A stretch of 13,507 nt of DNA from Legionellales bacterium UBA2469 (GTDB lineage Bacteria > Pseudomonadota > Gammaproteobacteria > Legionellales > Legionellaceae): contig DDPL01000043.1 in NCBI GenBank assembly GCA_002342175.1, positions 17,873 through 31,379 on the forward strand, given 5' to 3'. Positions 8,211-13,507 of this stretch are shown piece by piece. The notes under the pieces were generated by a model. That model worked only from the letters and a program-made list of their open reading frames with translations. It was not told the DNA's origin and did not search any database. The position numbers and the translations under genes were made by a program. Within the stretch, counting starts at the first letter, position 1, and each line of letters opens with the position of its first letter.

Positions 8211-8240
8211 AAAAAAACCTGCAAAAGCAGGTTTTTTTTT
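8211..8240. terminator. Bidirectional intrinsic terminator between lpd and the convergent phosphodiesterase gene
   Basis: The arms 8211-8222 and 8227-8238 are fully complementary, with the GC-containing core ACCTGC/GCAGGT, a four-base AAAA loop, and flanking A and T runs. The T run (8232-8240) ends the plus-strand pdh transcript two bases after the lpd stop codon. The A run (8211-8217) reads as a U tract on the minus strand and would end the glycerophosphodiesterase transcript. The last T bases also form part of the stop codon of the minus-strand gene. Confidence 0.9.
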
Positions 8241-8949
8241 AGCTATGAACAGTCAGAACATCATCTGTAAATATGACATCAATACCCCACTCACAAAATT
8301 TTAAGAATTCATCAATGTGATTAACGGTGTAAACACCTACTTTCAACCCTTGATGATGGGCTTTTTCAATGAACGGCCTCGTTATCCAAGTTCGTGATAC
8401 ATTGATCTGATTGCAATTCGATTTCAATGCCTGAGAAATTGCAAAATCTGTTGCATATATTGTTAAAAAAGCTCGAGAATAATCTGTATATTCTTTTAAA
8501 GACATCATAATTTCAAATTGAAAACTCGAAATAACAATATTTTCCTTAAATCGTGCATTTTGAATTTCGGTTAGAACAGAAGAAACAATGAGAGGAACCG
8601 TCTTTATTGGGACTTCTTTGATTTCTAAATTTATCCATCCCCGGCTGATTGAATGCCAATTCAATAATTCTTGTAGCGTCGGTACTTTTAAATCTACAAA
8701 TTCAGCCCCCTTCCAGTGCCCGGCATCTAAGGTTTTTATATATTCATACGGTTGATTAATGATGAATCCTGAACCGTTAGTTGTTCTTTCTAAAGTATCA
8801 TCATGGATAATAATTGGAATGTTATCTTGGGTTAATCCAACATCACATTCTATGTAAGGACATCCCAAATCATGGGCTTTTTGAAATGCAACCATGGTAT
8901 TTTCAGGAACGAATTTTGAAGCACCTCGATGCGCAATCACTTGAACCAC
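8239..8949 (-). CDS. Glycerophosphodiester phosphodiesterase, cytosolic UgpQ-type
   Basis: Hydrolyses glycerophosphodiesters, such as deacylated phospholipids, to glycerol-3-phosphate and an alcohol. The 236 residues form one GDPD TIM-barrel. Visible family residues are His7-Arg8-Gly9 in IAHRGASKF, PENT (15-18), Glu34 and Asp36 in IECDVGLTQD, His49 in HDDTLERTTNG (49-59), and a NLEIKE strand. With no signal peptide and a length near that of UgpQ, it is probably cytosolic, unlike the longer periplasmic GlpQ. The start is GTG (plus-strand CAC, 8947-8949): the HRG motif begins six codons later as expected, and GGGG (plus-strand CCCC, 8957-8960) lies 7 bp upstream. It stands alone on the minus strand, converging on lpd and diverging from the amino-acid dehydrogenase. 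A member of the family acting on other phosphodiesters cannot be excluded. Confidence 0.9.
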   Translation of the reverse strand: MVQVIAHRGASKFVPENTMVAFQKAHDLGCPYIECDVGLTQDNIPIIIHDDTLERTTNGSGFIINQPYEYIKTLDAGHWKGAEFVDLKVPTLQELLNWHSISRGWINLEIKEVPIKTVPLIVSSVLTEIQNARFKENIVISSFQFEIMMSLKEYTDYSRAFLTIYATDFAISQALKSNCNQINVSRTWITRPFIEKAHHQGLKVGVYTVNHIDEFLKFCEWGIDVIFTDDVLTVHS

Positions 8950-8969
8950 AACATTACCCCATTATGATG

Positions 8970-8999
8970 TTTATATCTTTTTCTTTTAGCATTTCTCAA
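8970..8999 (-). promoter_or_regulatory. Likely sigma-70 promoter of the glycerophosphodiesterase gene
   Basis: Reading the minus strand, TTGAGA (plus 8994-8999) and TATAAA (plus 8970-8975) are separated by 18 bp. Each matches the consensus hexamer at 5 of 6 positions. Transcription would start near 8963, leaving a leader of about 14 nt that contains the GGGG ribosome site before the GTG start. Confidence 0.5.
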
Positions 9000-9023
9000 G
9001 TAGAATCAGAAACAATATATAAA
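8993..9023 (+). promoter_or_regulatory. Possible promoter of the amino-acid dehydrogenase gene
   Basis: In the 101-bp divergent gap, TTCTCA (8993-8998) could act as a -35 box, with TATATA (9016-9021, 17 bp spacing) or TATAAA (9018-9023, 19 bp) as the -10. The -35 is weak. It lies almost exactly on top of the -35 of the opposing promoter, so the two could compete for polymerase. Assigned by pattern only. Confidence 0.3.
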
Positions 9024-9050
9024 TCATTTAAACTCTTGAAAGGCTATCCC

Positions 9051-10079
9051 ATGCAAGATTTATTTAACTTAGCACAACAATATGAATTTGGACATATCCA
9101 TTTTAAACGTTGCACCAAAACAGGCATGCAAGCCATCATTGCCGTTCATAGCACCAAATTAGGACCCGCATTGGGTGGATGTCGATTTATTGAATACAGT
9201 GACACAAATCAAGCAACGATTGATGCTCTTCGTCTTGCGCAAGGTATGAGTTACAAAGCAGCAATGGCTAATCTTCCTCTTGGAGGGGGTAAATCAGTTA
9301 TTATCCGTCCCAAGGACGCTTTTTCAAGAAACGATTATATGCATTCATTTGGCGAATTTGTTCAATCTTTAGGTGGTCAATATATCACCGCTTTAGATTC
9401 GGGCACAGAACTCTCCGACATGGATATTATTGCACAACAAACACCTTATGTTGCAAGTCATTCCGAAAAACACGGGGATCCTTCACCTCATACAGTCGAC
9501 GGTGTTATTGCAGGAATAAGAGCGAGCGTTAAGTTTAAACTTGGAAAACATAAACTGAGCGGCTTACACATGGCGATACAAGGACTTGGACATGTCGGGT
9601 ATGGTGTTGCTAAGCAATTACACCAGGAAGGTGTAAATCTAACCATTACAGATATTAATTCTGAACTCACAACACGAATTGCTAAAGAACTCCAAGCGAA
9701 TATTGAAGAAACATCTCGTATTCACAAAACAACTTGCGATGTTTTTGTGCCCTGTGCTTTAGGTGGCATTTTAAATGTAAAAACCATCCCGGAATTGAAT
9801 TGTAAAATCATTGCTGGAGCAGCTAATAATCAACTCATTGATCCTGAAGCAGGATTAATTTTACATCTAGAAAATGTTTTATATGTACCTGATTATGTGA
9901 TTAATGCCGGGGGACTTATTTTTGCATGTGCTCGCTATTTTAATCAATCAGACGAAGAAATTAATGCTCAAATTCAGCAAATTTATAACCGTTTAATTCA
10001 TATTTTTGAATTATCAGCTCAAGAAAATATATCCACAGCTATAATGGTGGATAAAATTGCTAAAGAAAAAATAAAGTAA
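9051..10079 (+). CDS. Leu/Phe/Val-type NAD-dependent amino-acid dehydrogenase
   Basis: Oxidatively deaminates a branched-chain or aromatic amino acid to its 2-oxo acid plus ammonia, or the reverse. The 342 residues fit the leucine dehydrogenase group. Seen in order: the substrate-binding GPALGGCRF (38-46), Lys69 in GMSYKAAMA, LGGGKSVI (77-84) with catalytic Lys81, DSGTE with Asp116, GDPSPHT (142-148), the Rossmann GLGHVG (178-183), CDVFVPCALGGILN, and VPDYVINAGGLI. The start at 9051 is preferred over in-frame upstream ATGs because AAAGG (9039-9043) precedes it and the N terminus then begins like the family; an earlier start would run into the divergent gene. Leu, Val or Phe as substrate cannot be told from sequence. 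Its place upstream of tyrosine-degradation genes makes an aromatic role worth considering. The methyltransferase gene follows after 12 bp. Confidence 0.9.
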   Translation: MQDLFNLAQQYEFGHIHFKRCTKTGMQAIIAVHSTKLGPALGGCRFIEYSDTNQATIDALRLAQGMSYKAAMANLPLGGGKSVIIRPKDAFSRNDYMHSFGEFVQSLGGQYITALDSGTELSDMDIIAQQTPYVASHSEKHGDPSPHTVDGVIAGIRASVKFKLGKHKLSGLHMAIQGLGHVGYGVAKQLHQEGVNLTITDINSELTTRIAKELQANIEETSRIHKTTCDVFVPCALGGILNVKTIPELNCKIIAGAANNQLIDPEAGLILHLENVLYVPDYVINAGGLIFACARYFNQSDEEINAQIQQIYNRLIHIFELSAQENISTAIMVDKIAKEKIK

Positions 10080-10091
10080 GGGGCATGTTGG

Positions 10092-10754
10092 ATGACTTAT
10101 CTTAAATATACAACTCTAACCCCAGAATTGTATACCTATAGCCAAAAAATTGCATGTCGAGAATCGAGTACATTAAAAAATATTGAGCTAGAAAATGAAA
10201 ATCACCCACAAATTAGAATGCAAATATCTTCAGATCAAGCTCAATTTCTTCAATTTTTGATTCGAAGTATTCATGCAGAACGCGTGTTAGAAATAGGAAC
10301 CTTTATGGGGTATAGTGCTGCAGCAATGGCTCTCGCATTACCGCAAAATGGTCAATTGATTACATGTGATATTGATGCGATTACGACTCAAATTGCCACC
10401 CAACATTGGATAAATGCGCAACTTCACAATAAAATTCATCTCAAATTAGGACCCGCATTAGAAACCATGCATCAATTGCTAAATACAGGAAAAATTTTTG
10501 ATTTCATCTTCATAGATGCAGATAAAGGTAATTATATTCAATACTACGAAATGGCAAAAAAATTACTATCCCCAAAAGGTATCATTGCCATTGATAACAT
10601 TTTTTTTCATGGTGAAGTGATTTCTGACTCACCTTCAAAAGCCGGGCAACAAATCATTAAATTTAACGAGCACATCAAACATGATTTAGATATCCATTTA
10701 TCCCTGGTTCCCATTGCCGATGGCCTTTTTATTATTCAAAAATTGTCTACTTGA
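10092..10754 (+). CDS. SAM-dependent O-methyltransferase, caffeoyl-CoA/catechol type (family 3)
   Basis: A 220-residue soluble methyltransferase with one Rossmann-like domain. The SAM-binding motif I is VLEIGTFMGYSAAAMA (65-80), followed by the acidic strand end TCDID (91-95). The metal and catalytic site of this divalent-cation-dependent family is visible as IDADKGNY (141-148, Asp142 and Lys145) and AIDNIFFHGEV (166-176, Asp168-Asn169), the same Asp/Asp-Asn arrangement as catechol O-methyltransferase. It should methylate a hydroxyl of a catechol-like or other small aromatic acceptor, but the bacterial family is broad and the substrate is unknown. AAGGGG (10078-10083) overlaps the stop codon of the dehydrogenase and lies 8 bp before the ATG, so the two genes are probably co-transcribed. 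A 59-bp gap with a possible promoter separates it from the dioxygenase gene. Confidence 0.88.
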   Translation: MTYLKYTTLTPELYTYSQKIACRESSTLKNIELENENHPQIRMQISSDQAQFLQFLIRSIHAERVLEIGTFMGYSAAAMALALPQNGQLITCDIDAITTQIATQHWINAQLHNKIHLKLGPALETMHQLLNTGKIFDFIFIDADKGNYIQYYEMAKKLLSPKGIIAIDNIFFHGEVISDSPSKAGQQIIKFNEHIKHDLDIHLSLVPIADGLFIIQKLST

Positions 10755-10779
10755 CGCGAACACCATCCCATGAAATAGT
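10751..10779 (+). promoter_or_regulatory. Possible internal promoter for the dioxygenase-hydrolase-isomerase genes
   Basis: TTGACG (10751-10756, 5 of 6 to consensus) and AATAGT (10774-10779, 4 of 6) are exactly 17 bp apart. Transcription would start near 10786, about 28 nt before the dioxygenase ATG. The -35 box contains the TGA stop of the methyltransferase gene. This would let the homogentisate-pathway genes be expressed apart from the two genes upstream. Confidence 0.4.
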
Positions 10780-10813
10780 GATATTCAAATATTATTTATG
10801 AGATGGATTTCAA

Positions 10814-11848
10814 ATGGTCAAAAATGTAAAAAATCCTTGCAACTTAGACGGCTTTAGTTTTTTAGAATTTTCAAGCCTTGATTCTGGTGATATGAGACAA
10901 AAATTTAAAAATCTTGGCTTTACATTAATGGCAGAGTCCCACACCCATCCTTTTCAAGTTTGGCAACAAAATCATATCTTTTTTTTATTAAATGATTTAC
11001 CAACAGGCCAAGCACAAAATCACGCAAGAAACCATGATGCAGGTGCATGTGCAATGGGTTTTTATGTTAAAAATAAAGAACAAGCCTTTGAAACAGCGAT
11101 TAATAATGGGGCAACTGCAGCTAAATCTCACCCCATATATGATTTACCTTCAATTATTGGAATTGGTGGAAGTGTTATTTATTTTACTGACCATACTTTT
11201 CATCCCATAAGCGATGAATGGTACATACGACACCACCAACATCCGAAAGGTGCAGGTTTAGAAACCATCGATCACTTAACCCACAATGTTTATCGAGGCA
11301 AGCTTATCAAATGGGCTGAGTTCTACAAAAAAATATTTGGATTCACTGAAATTCGTGATTTTAATATACAAGGAAAACATACTGGGCTCTACAGCCAAGC
11401 GCTTGTGAGCCCTTGTGGAAAAATTAAAATTCCTTTGAATGAATCCAAAGATGATAAATCACAAATCGAAGAGTTCCTACAAGAATATCACGGTGAAGGC
11501 ATACAACATATCGCGCTTAGTACCGAAAATATTTATGATTCTATTGATAAACTTCGTGAGTTTGAAGTTCAATTCCTTGACACGCCCGATACATACTTCA
11601 CAGATATTCATACGAGATTACCCTGGAGCAAAGAATCCATTCCTGAGATGCAAAAAAGAAAAATACTTATCGATGGAGGCCCCAAAGAAACTGATGGCAT
11701 ACTTTTACAAATTTTCACGGAAAATATATTTGGGCCTGTTTTTTTTGAAATCATTCAACGTAAAGGCAATTCGGGATTTGGTGAAGGCAATTTCCAAGCT
11801 CTATATGAAGCCATTGAGCGCGATCAAATAGAAAGAGGACAAATATGA
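10814..11848 (+). CDS. hpd: 4-hydroxyphenylpyruvate dioxygenase
   Basis: Non-haem Fe(II) enzyme that converts 4-hydroxyphenylpyruvate, O2 and its own side-chain keto acid to homogentisate and CO2, the second step of tyrosine breakdown. The 344-residue length fits bacterial HPD, such as Legionella legiolysin (Lly). It has two vicinal-oxygen-chelate halves: an N-terminal half (about 10-140) beginning LDGFSFLEF, and a catalytic half (about 150-330). The iron ligands read as His154 in IDHLTHNVYRG, His232 in GEGIQHIALST and Glu312 in FFEIIQRKG. The C-terminal GFGEGNFQALYEAIERDQ closes the active site in this family. The ribosome site is weak (GAGATGGA, 10800-10807, 6 bp before the ATG). The stop codon overlaps the start of the next gene by 4 bp. 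HPD can also lead to pyomelanin when homogentisate accumulates. Confidence 0.97.
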   Translation: MVKNVKNPCNLDGFSFLEFSSLDSGDMRQKFKNLGFTLMAESHTHPFQVWQQNHIFFLLNDLPTGQAQNHARNHDAGACAMGFYVKNKEQAFETAINNGATAAKSHPIYDLPSIIGIGGSVIYFTDHTFHPISDEWYIRHHQHPKGAGLETIDHLTHNVYRGKLIKWAEFYKKIFGFTEIRDFNIQGKHTGLYSQALVSPCGKIKIPLNESKDDKSQIEEFLQEYHGEGIQHIALSTENIYDSIDKLREFEVQFLDTPDTYFTDIHTRLPWSKESIPEMQKRKILIDGGPKETDGILLQIFTENIFGPVFFEIIQRKGNSGFGEGNFQALYEAIERDQIERGQI

Positions 11849-12834
11849 AATTTGCGACGCTAAAATCCGAACATCGTGATGGAATATGTTGCCTTGTGAA
11901 TTCAGATGCCACTCAATTTATTCAAATTGATGATATTGCTCCAAAACTTCAATATGCTCTCGAAAATTGGCATCAACTCTACCCGGCTCTACAAAAAAGA
12001 TATCAAGCACTCAATCAGGGAGAAATTATTGGAGAGCGATTTAATCCAGATTTAATGCATTGCCCACTTCCTAGGGCTTATCAATGGTTAGATGGTAGTG
12101 CTTATTTGCACCATGTGCAATTGGTAAGAAAAGCTCGCGGTGCTGAAATGCCCAAAGAGTTTCTAACCGATCCCCTCATGTACCAAGGGGGTTCTGATGA
12201 GTTTATTCCACCCACCTCGCCAATTTCTTTCTCATCGGAATCCTATGGCATTGATTTTGAAGCTGAAGTTTGTGTAATTACTGATAGCGTTCCTATGGGG
12301 AGTACGCCACAAGAATGTGAATCCAAAATATTACTGATTTTATTAGTTAATGATGTCACATTAAGAGAACTCTTACCTCAAGAACTTAGCAAAGGATTTG
12401 GATTTTTACATGGTAAACCCTCTAGTAGTTTTTCACCAATTGCTGTCACACCCGATGAATTAGGAAAAGCATGGGATGGACATCGACTTCATTTGCCACT
12501 GATCAGCACATTAAACAAAAAACCATTTGGCTGCCCAAATGCCGGAGTTGGCATGCAATTCTCATTCCCTGAACTGATTGCGCATGCCGCCAAAACACGT
12601 CATTTAACTGCTGGAACCATCATAGGCTCGGGAACAGTATCCAATGATAATAGAAGCGTCGGCTCTTCATGTATCGTAGAAAAGCGTATGATAGAAATCA
12701 TAGAAACAGGAAAGCCATTAACGCCATATATGAAGTTTGGCGACAGCATCCGAATCGAAATGTTCAACGAAAAGCATCAATCCATTTTTGGTGCTATTGA
12801 TCAAACCATTTCAGCATATCAAAAGGAATCATAA
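11845..12834 (+). CDS. Fumarylacetoacetate hydrolase family protein (short bacterial form)
   Basis: Most likely splits fumarylacetoacetate into fumarate and acetoacetate, the last step of tyrosine degradation. The 329 residues have an N-terminal part of about 80 residues and a C-terminal FAH fold. Metal-site residues read as Glu139 and Glu141 in IDFEAEVCV and Asp170 in LLVNDVTLRE. Asp83 with His90, seven residues apart as in mouse FAH Asp126/His133, are candidate metal and catalytic residues. GKPSSSFSP (190-198) and AGTIIGSGTVSN (256-267) are family blocks. It is clearly shorter than the roughly 420-residue eukaryotic enzymes. The family includes other C-C hydrolases and decarboxylases, but its place between HPD and the isomerase fixes the likely substrate. 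Its ATG overlaps the HPD stop by 4 bp, and AAAGAGGA (11832-11839) lies inside HPD, so translation is probably coupled. Confidence 0.92.
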   Translation: MKFATLKSEHRDGICCLVNSDATQFIQIDDIAPKLQYALENWHQLYPALQKRYQALNQGEIIGERFNPDLMHCPLPRAYQWLDGSAYLHHVQLVRKARGAEMPKEFLTDPLMYQGGSDEFIPPTSPISFSSESYGIDFEAEVCVITDSVPMGSTPQECESKILLILLVNDVTLRELLPQELSKGFGFLHGKPSSSFSPIAVTPDELGKAWDGHRLHLPLISTLNKKPFGCPNAGVGMQFSFPELIAHAAKTRHLTAGTIIGSGTVSNDNRSVGSSCIVEKRMIEIIETGKPLTPYMKFGDSIRIEMFNEKHQSIFGAIDQTISAYQKES

Positions 12835-12837
12835 AAT

Positions 12838-13461
12838 ATGCGGCCTAAACTTTATGATTATTTTCGTTCCTCATGCAGCTATCGAGTTAGAATTGCTTTA
12901 AATTTAAAAGGCATTTCTTATGATCTCATTCCTGTTTCATTACTCAAGCATGAGAATGATGAACCTGCTTACCTAGAAATAAATCCTCAGGGTTTAGTGC
13001 CTACTTGGCAAGATGACAAAATGATTTTGAGTCAATCTTTGGCTATTTTAGAGTATCTTGATGAAGCTTATCCTGAAACGACGCAAATTCTACCCCAAAA
13101 TATAATGATGAGATCAAAAGCCAGGCAATTATCATACATCATCGCATGCGATATGCATCCTTTGAATAATTTACGCGTCAAAGAATATTTGCTTGATGCT
13201 GGCTTTTCGAATGAAGCGTTTTTGAAATGGTATCATCATTGGTTAAAAGAAGGATTTAATAGTTTAGAACAAATTGTTTCAAGTGCCCCCTACTGCCTGG
13301 GTAATGAGGTTACCATAGCTGACATCTGTCTTGTTCCACAGATTTATAATGCCAAACGCTTTAATTTTGATTTAAGCAGTTATCCCAAACTCATGAATAT
13401 TTATAATCACTGCCAAACACTTATGCCATTTATTCAAGCAAAACCACAAGAAAACCCTTGA
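12838..13461 (+). CDS. maiA: Maleylacetoacetate isomerase (zeta-class glutathione S-transferase)
   Basis: Glutathione-dependent cis-trans isomerase turning maleylacetoacetate into fumarylacetoacetate, the step before the hydrolase encoded just upstream. The 207 residues show a thioredoxin-like N-terminal domain (about 1-82) and a helical C-terminal domain. The zeta-class active-site motif SSCSYRVRIAL spans 11-21, with Ser11, Ser12 and Cys13 as the glutathione-site residues. NPQGLVPTW (49-57) contains the cis-proline turn, and SQSLAILEYL (65-74) supplies the glutathione gamma-glutamyl contact. It begins 3 bp after the hydrolase stop, with AAAGGA (12822-12827) inside that gene. The dependence on glutathione fits a gammaproteobacterial host. 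No hairpin terminator follows; the next feature is the edge tRNA-like sequence. Confidence 0.95.
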   Translation: MRPKLYDYFRSSCSYRVRIALNLKGISYDLIPVSLLKHENDEPAYLEINPQGLVPTWQDDKMILSQSLAILEYLDEAYPETTQILPQNIMMRSKARQLSYIIACDMHPLNNLRVKEYLLDAGFSNEAFLKWYHHWLKEGFNSLEQIVSSAPYCLGNEVTIADICLVPQIYNAKRFNFDLSSYPKLMNIYNHCQTLMPFIQAKPQENP

Positions 13462-13486
13462 TTTTTTGCACATTCCCGTTTAATCT
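13458..13486 (+). promoter_or_regulatory. Possible promoter of the edge tRNA gene
   Basis: TTGATT (13458-13463) and TAATCT (13481-13486) are 17 bp apart and would start transcription a few bases before 13497. TTTAAT (13479-13484) is an alternative -10. The hexamers are weak. The -35 contains the TGA stop of the isomerase gene. Confidence 0.25.
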
Positions 13487-13496
13487 TCCAAATTCT

Positions 13497-13507
13497 GGAG
13501 AGATGGC
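13497..13507 (+). tRNA. 5' end of a tRNA gene, probably tRNA-Ser (cut by the window edge)
   Basis: The last eleven bases read GGAGAGATGGC. This fits a tRNA start: a seven-base acceptor strand GGAGAGA, then T at position 8, G at 9, and GC opening the D stem at 10-11. GGAGAGAT is the usual beginning of several bacterial serine tRNAs (for example E. coli tRNA-Ser with anticodon CGA). The rest lies outside the window, so the anticodon and fold cannot be checked. Reading ATG at 13503 as a gene start is less likely, because GGAG would be only 2 bp away. Confidence 0.5.

Noticed and set aside
8814..9050. A longer form of the amino-acid dehydrogenase starting inside the opposing gene
   Set aside because: The added residues do not resemble the family N terminus and would cover the phosphodiesterase coding region and both promoters; the start at 9051 has a ribosome site.
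11439..11831. Second plus-strand open frame of 130 codons inside the HPD gene
   Set aside because: It lies fully within the catalytic half of HPD in another frame, with no ribosome site or recognisable domain.
13503..13507. ATG at the right edge as the start of another coding gene
   Set aside because: GGAG is only 2 bp upstream, too close for a ribosome site, and the bases fit a tRNA 5' end better.

Overview
The window is an AT-rich, densely coded stretch of a bacterial chromosome, almost certainly a gammaproteobacterium. The AceE/AceF/Lpd trio with a homodimeric-type E1, an AmpE gene just upstream of the pdh genes, and a compact 4-hydroxyphenylpyruvate dioxygenase next to fumarylacetoacetate hydrolase and maleylacetoacetate isomerase together suggest a Legionella/Legionellales-like organism. 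That placement is inferred from gene content and base composition, not from a database search. I see no insertion sequences, phage genes, CRISPR or clear signs of recent transfer. The window is largely core metabolism.

Region 1 (1-8240): after the last 34 codons of an unidentified gene comes a tightly spaced same-strand series. It runs: a short CPA2 (Kef-like) cation/proton antiporter without a regulatory domain, an AmpE-family membrane protein, a small lipoprotein with 14 cysteines, then aceE, aceF and lpd for the pyruvate dehydrogenase complex. Gaps are 8-26 bp, and shared Shine-Dalgarno/stop-codon junctions suggest one transcription unit. It ends at a clean, apparently bidirectional hairpin terminator. 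The three membrane or envelope genes ahead of aceE are the most unexplained part.

Region 2 (8239-9050): a cytosolic glycerophosphodiester phosphodiesterase (UgpQ-type, GTG start) is read on the minus strand and converges on lpd. It shares a 101-bp divergent control region with a Leu/Phe/Val-type amino-acid dehydrogenase.

Region 3 (9051-13461): amino-acid dehydrogenase, a SAM-dependent O-methyltransferase, 4-hydroxyphenylpyruvate dioxygenase, a fumarylacetoacetate hydrolase and a zeta-class GST (maleylacetoacetate isomerase). The last three are steps of the homogentisate route of phenylalanine/tyrosine degradation. Homogentisate 1,2-dioxygenase, the step between them, is not in the window. 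The dehydrogenase may feed 2-oxo acids into this or another branch.

The right edge (from 13497) matches the first eleven bases of a tRNA, most like tRNA-Ser. There is no obvious new defence or mobile system here. The best leads are the cysteine-rich lipoprotein and its place in the pdh operon, the incomplete homogentisate pathway, and several promoters that overlap stop codons or each other.
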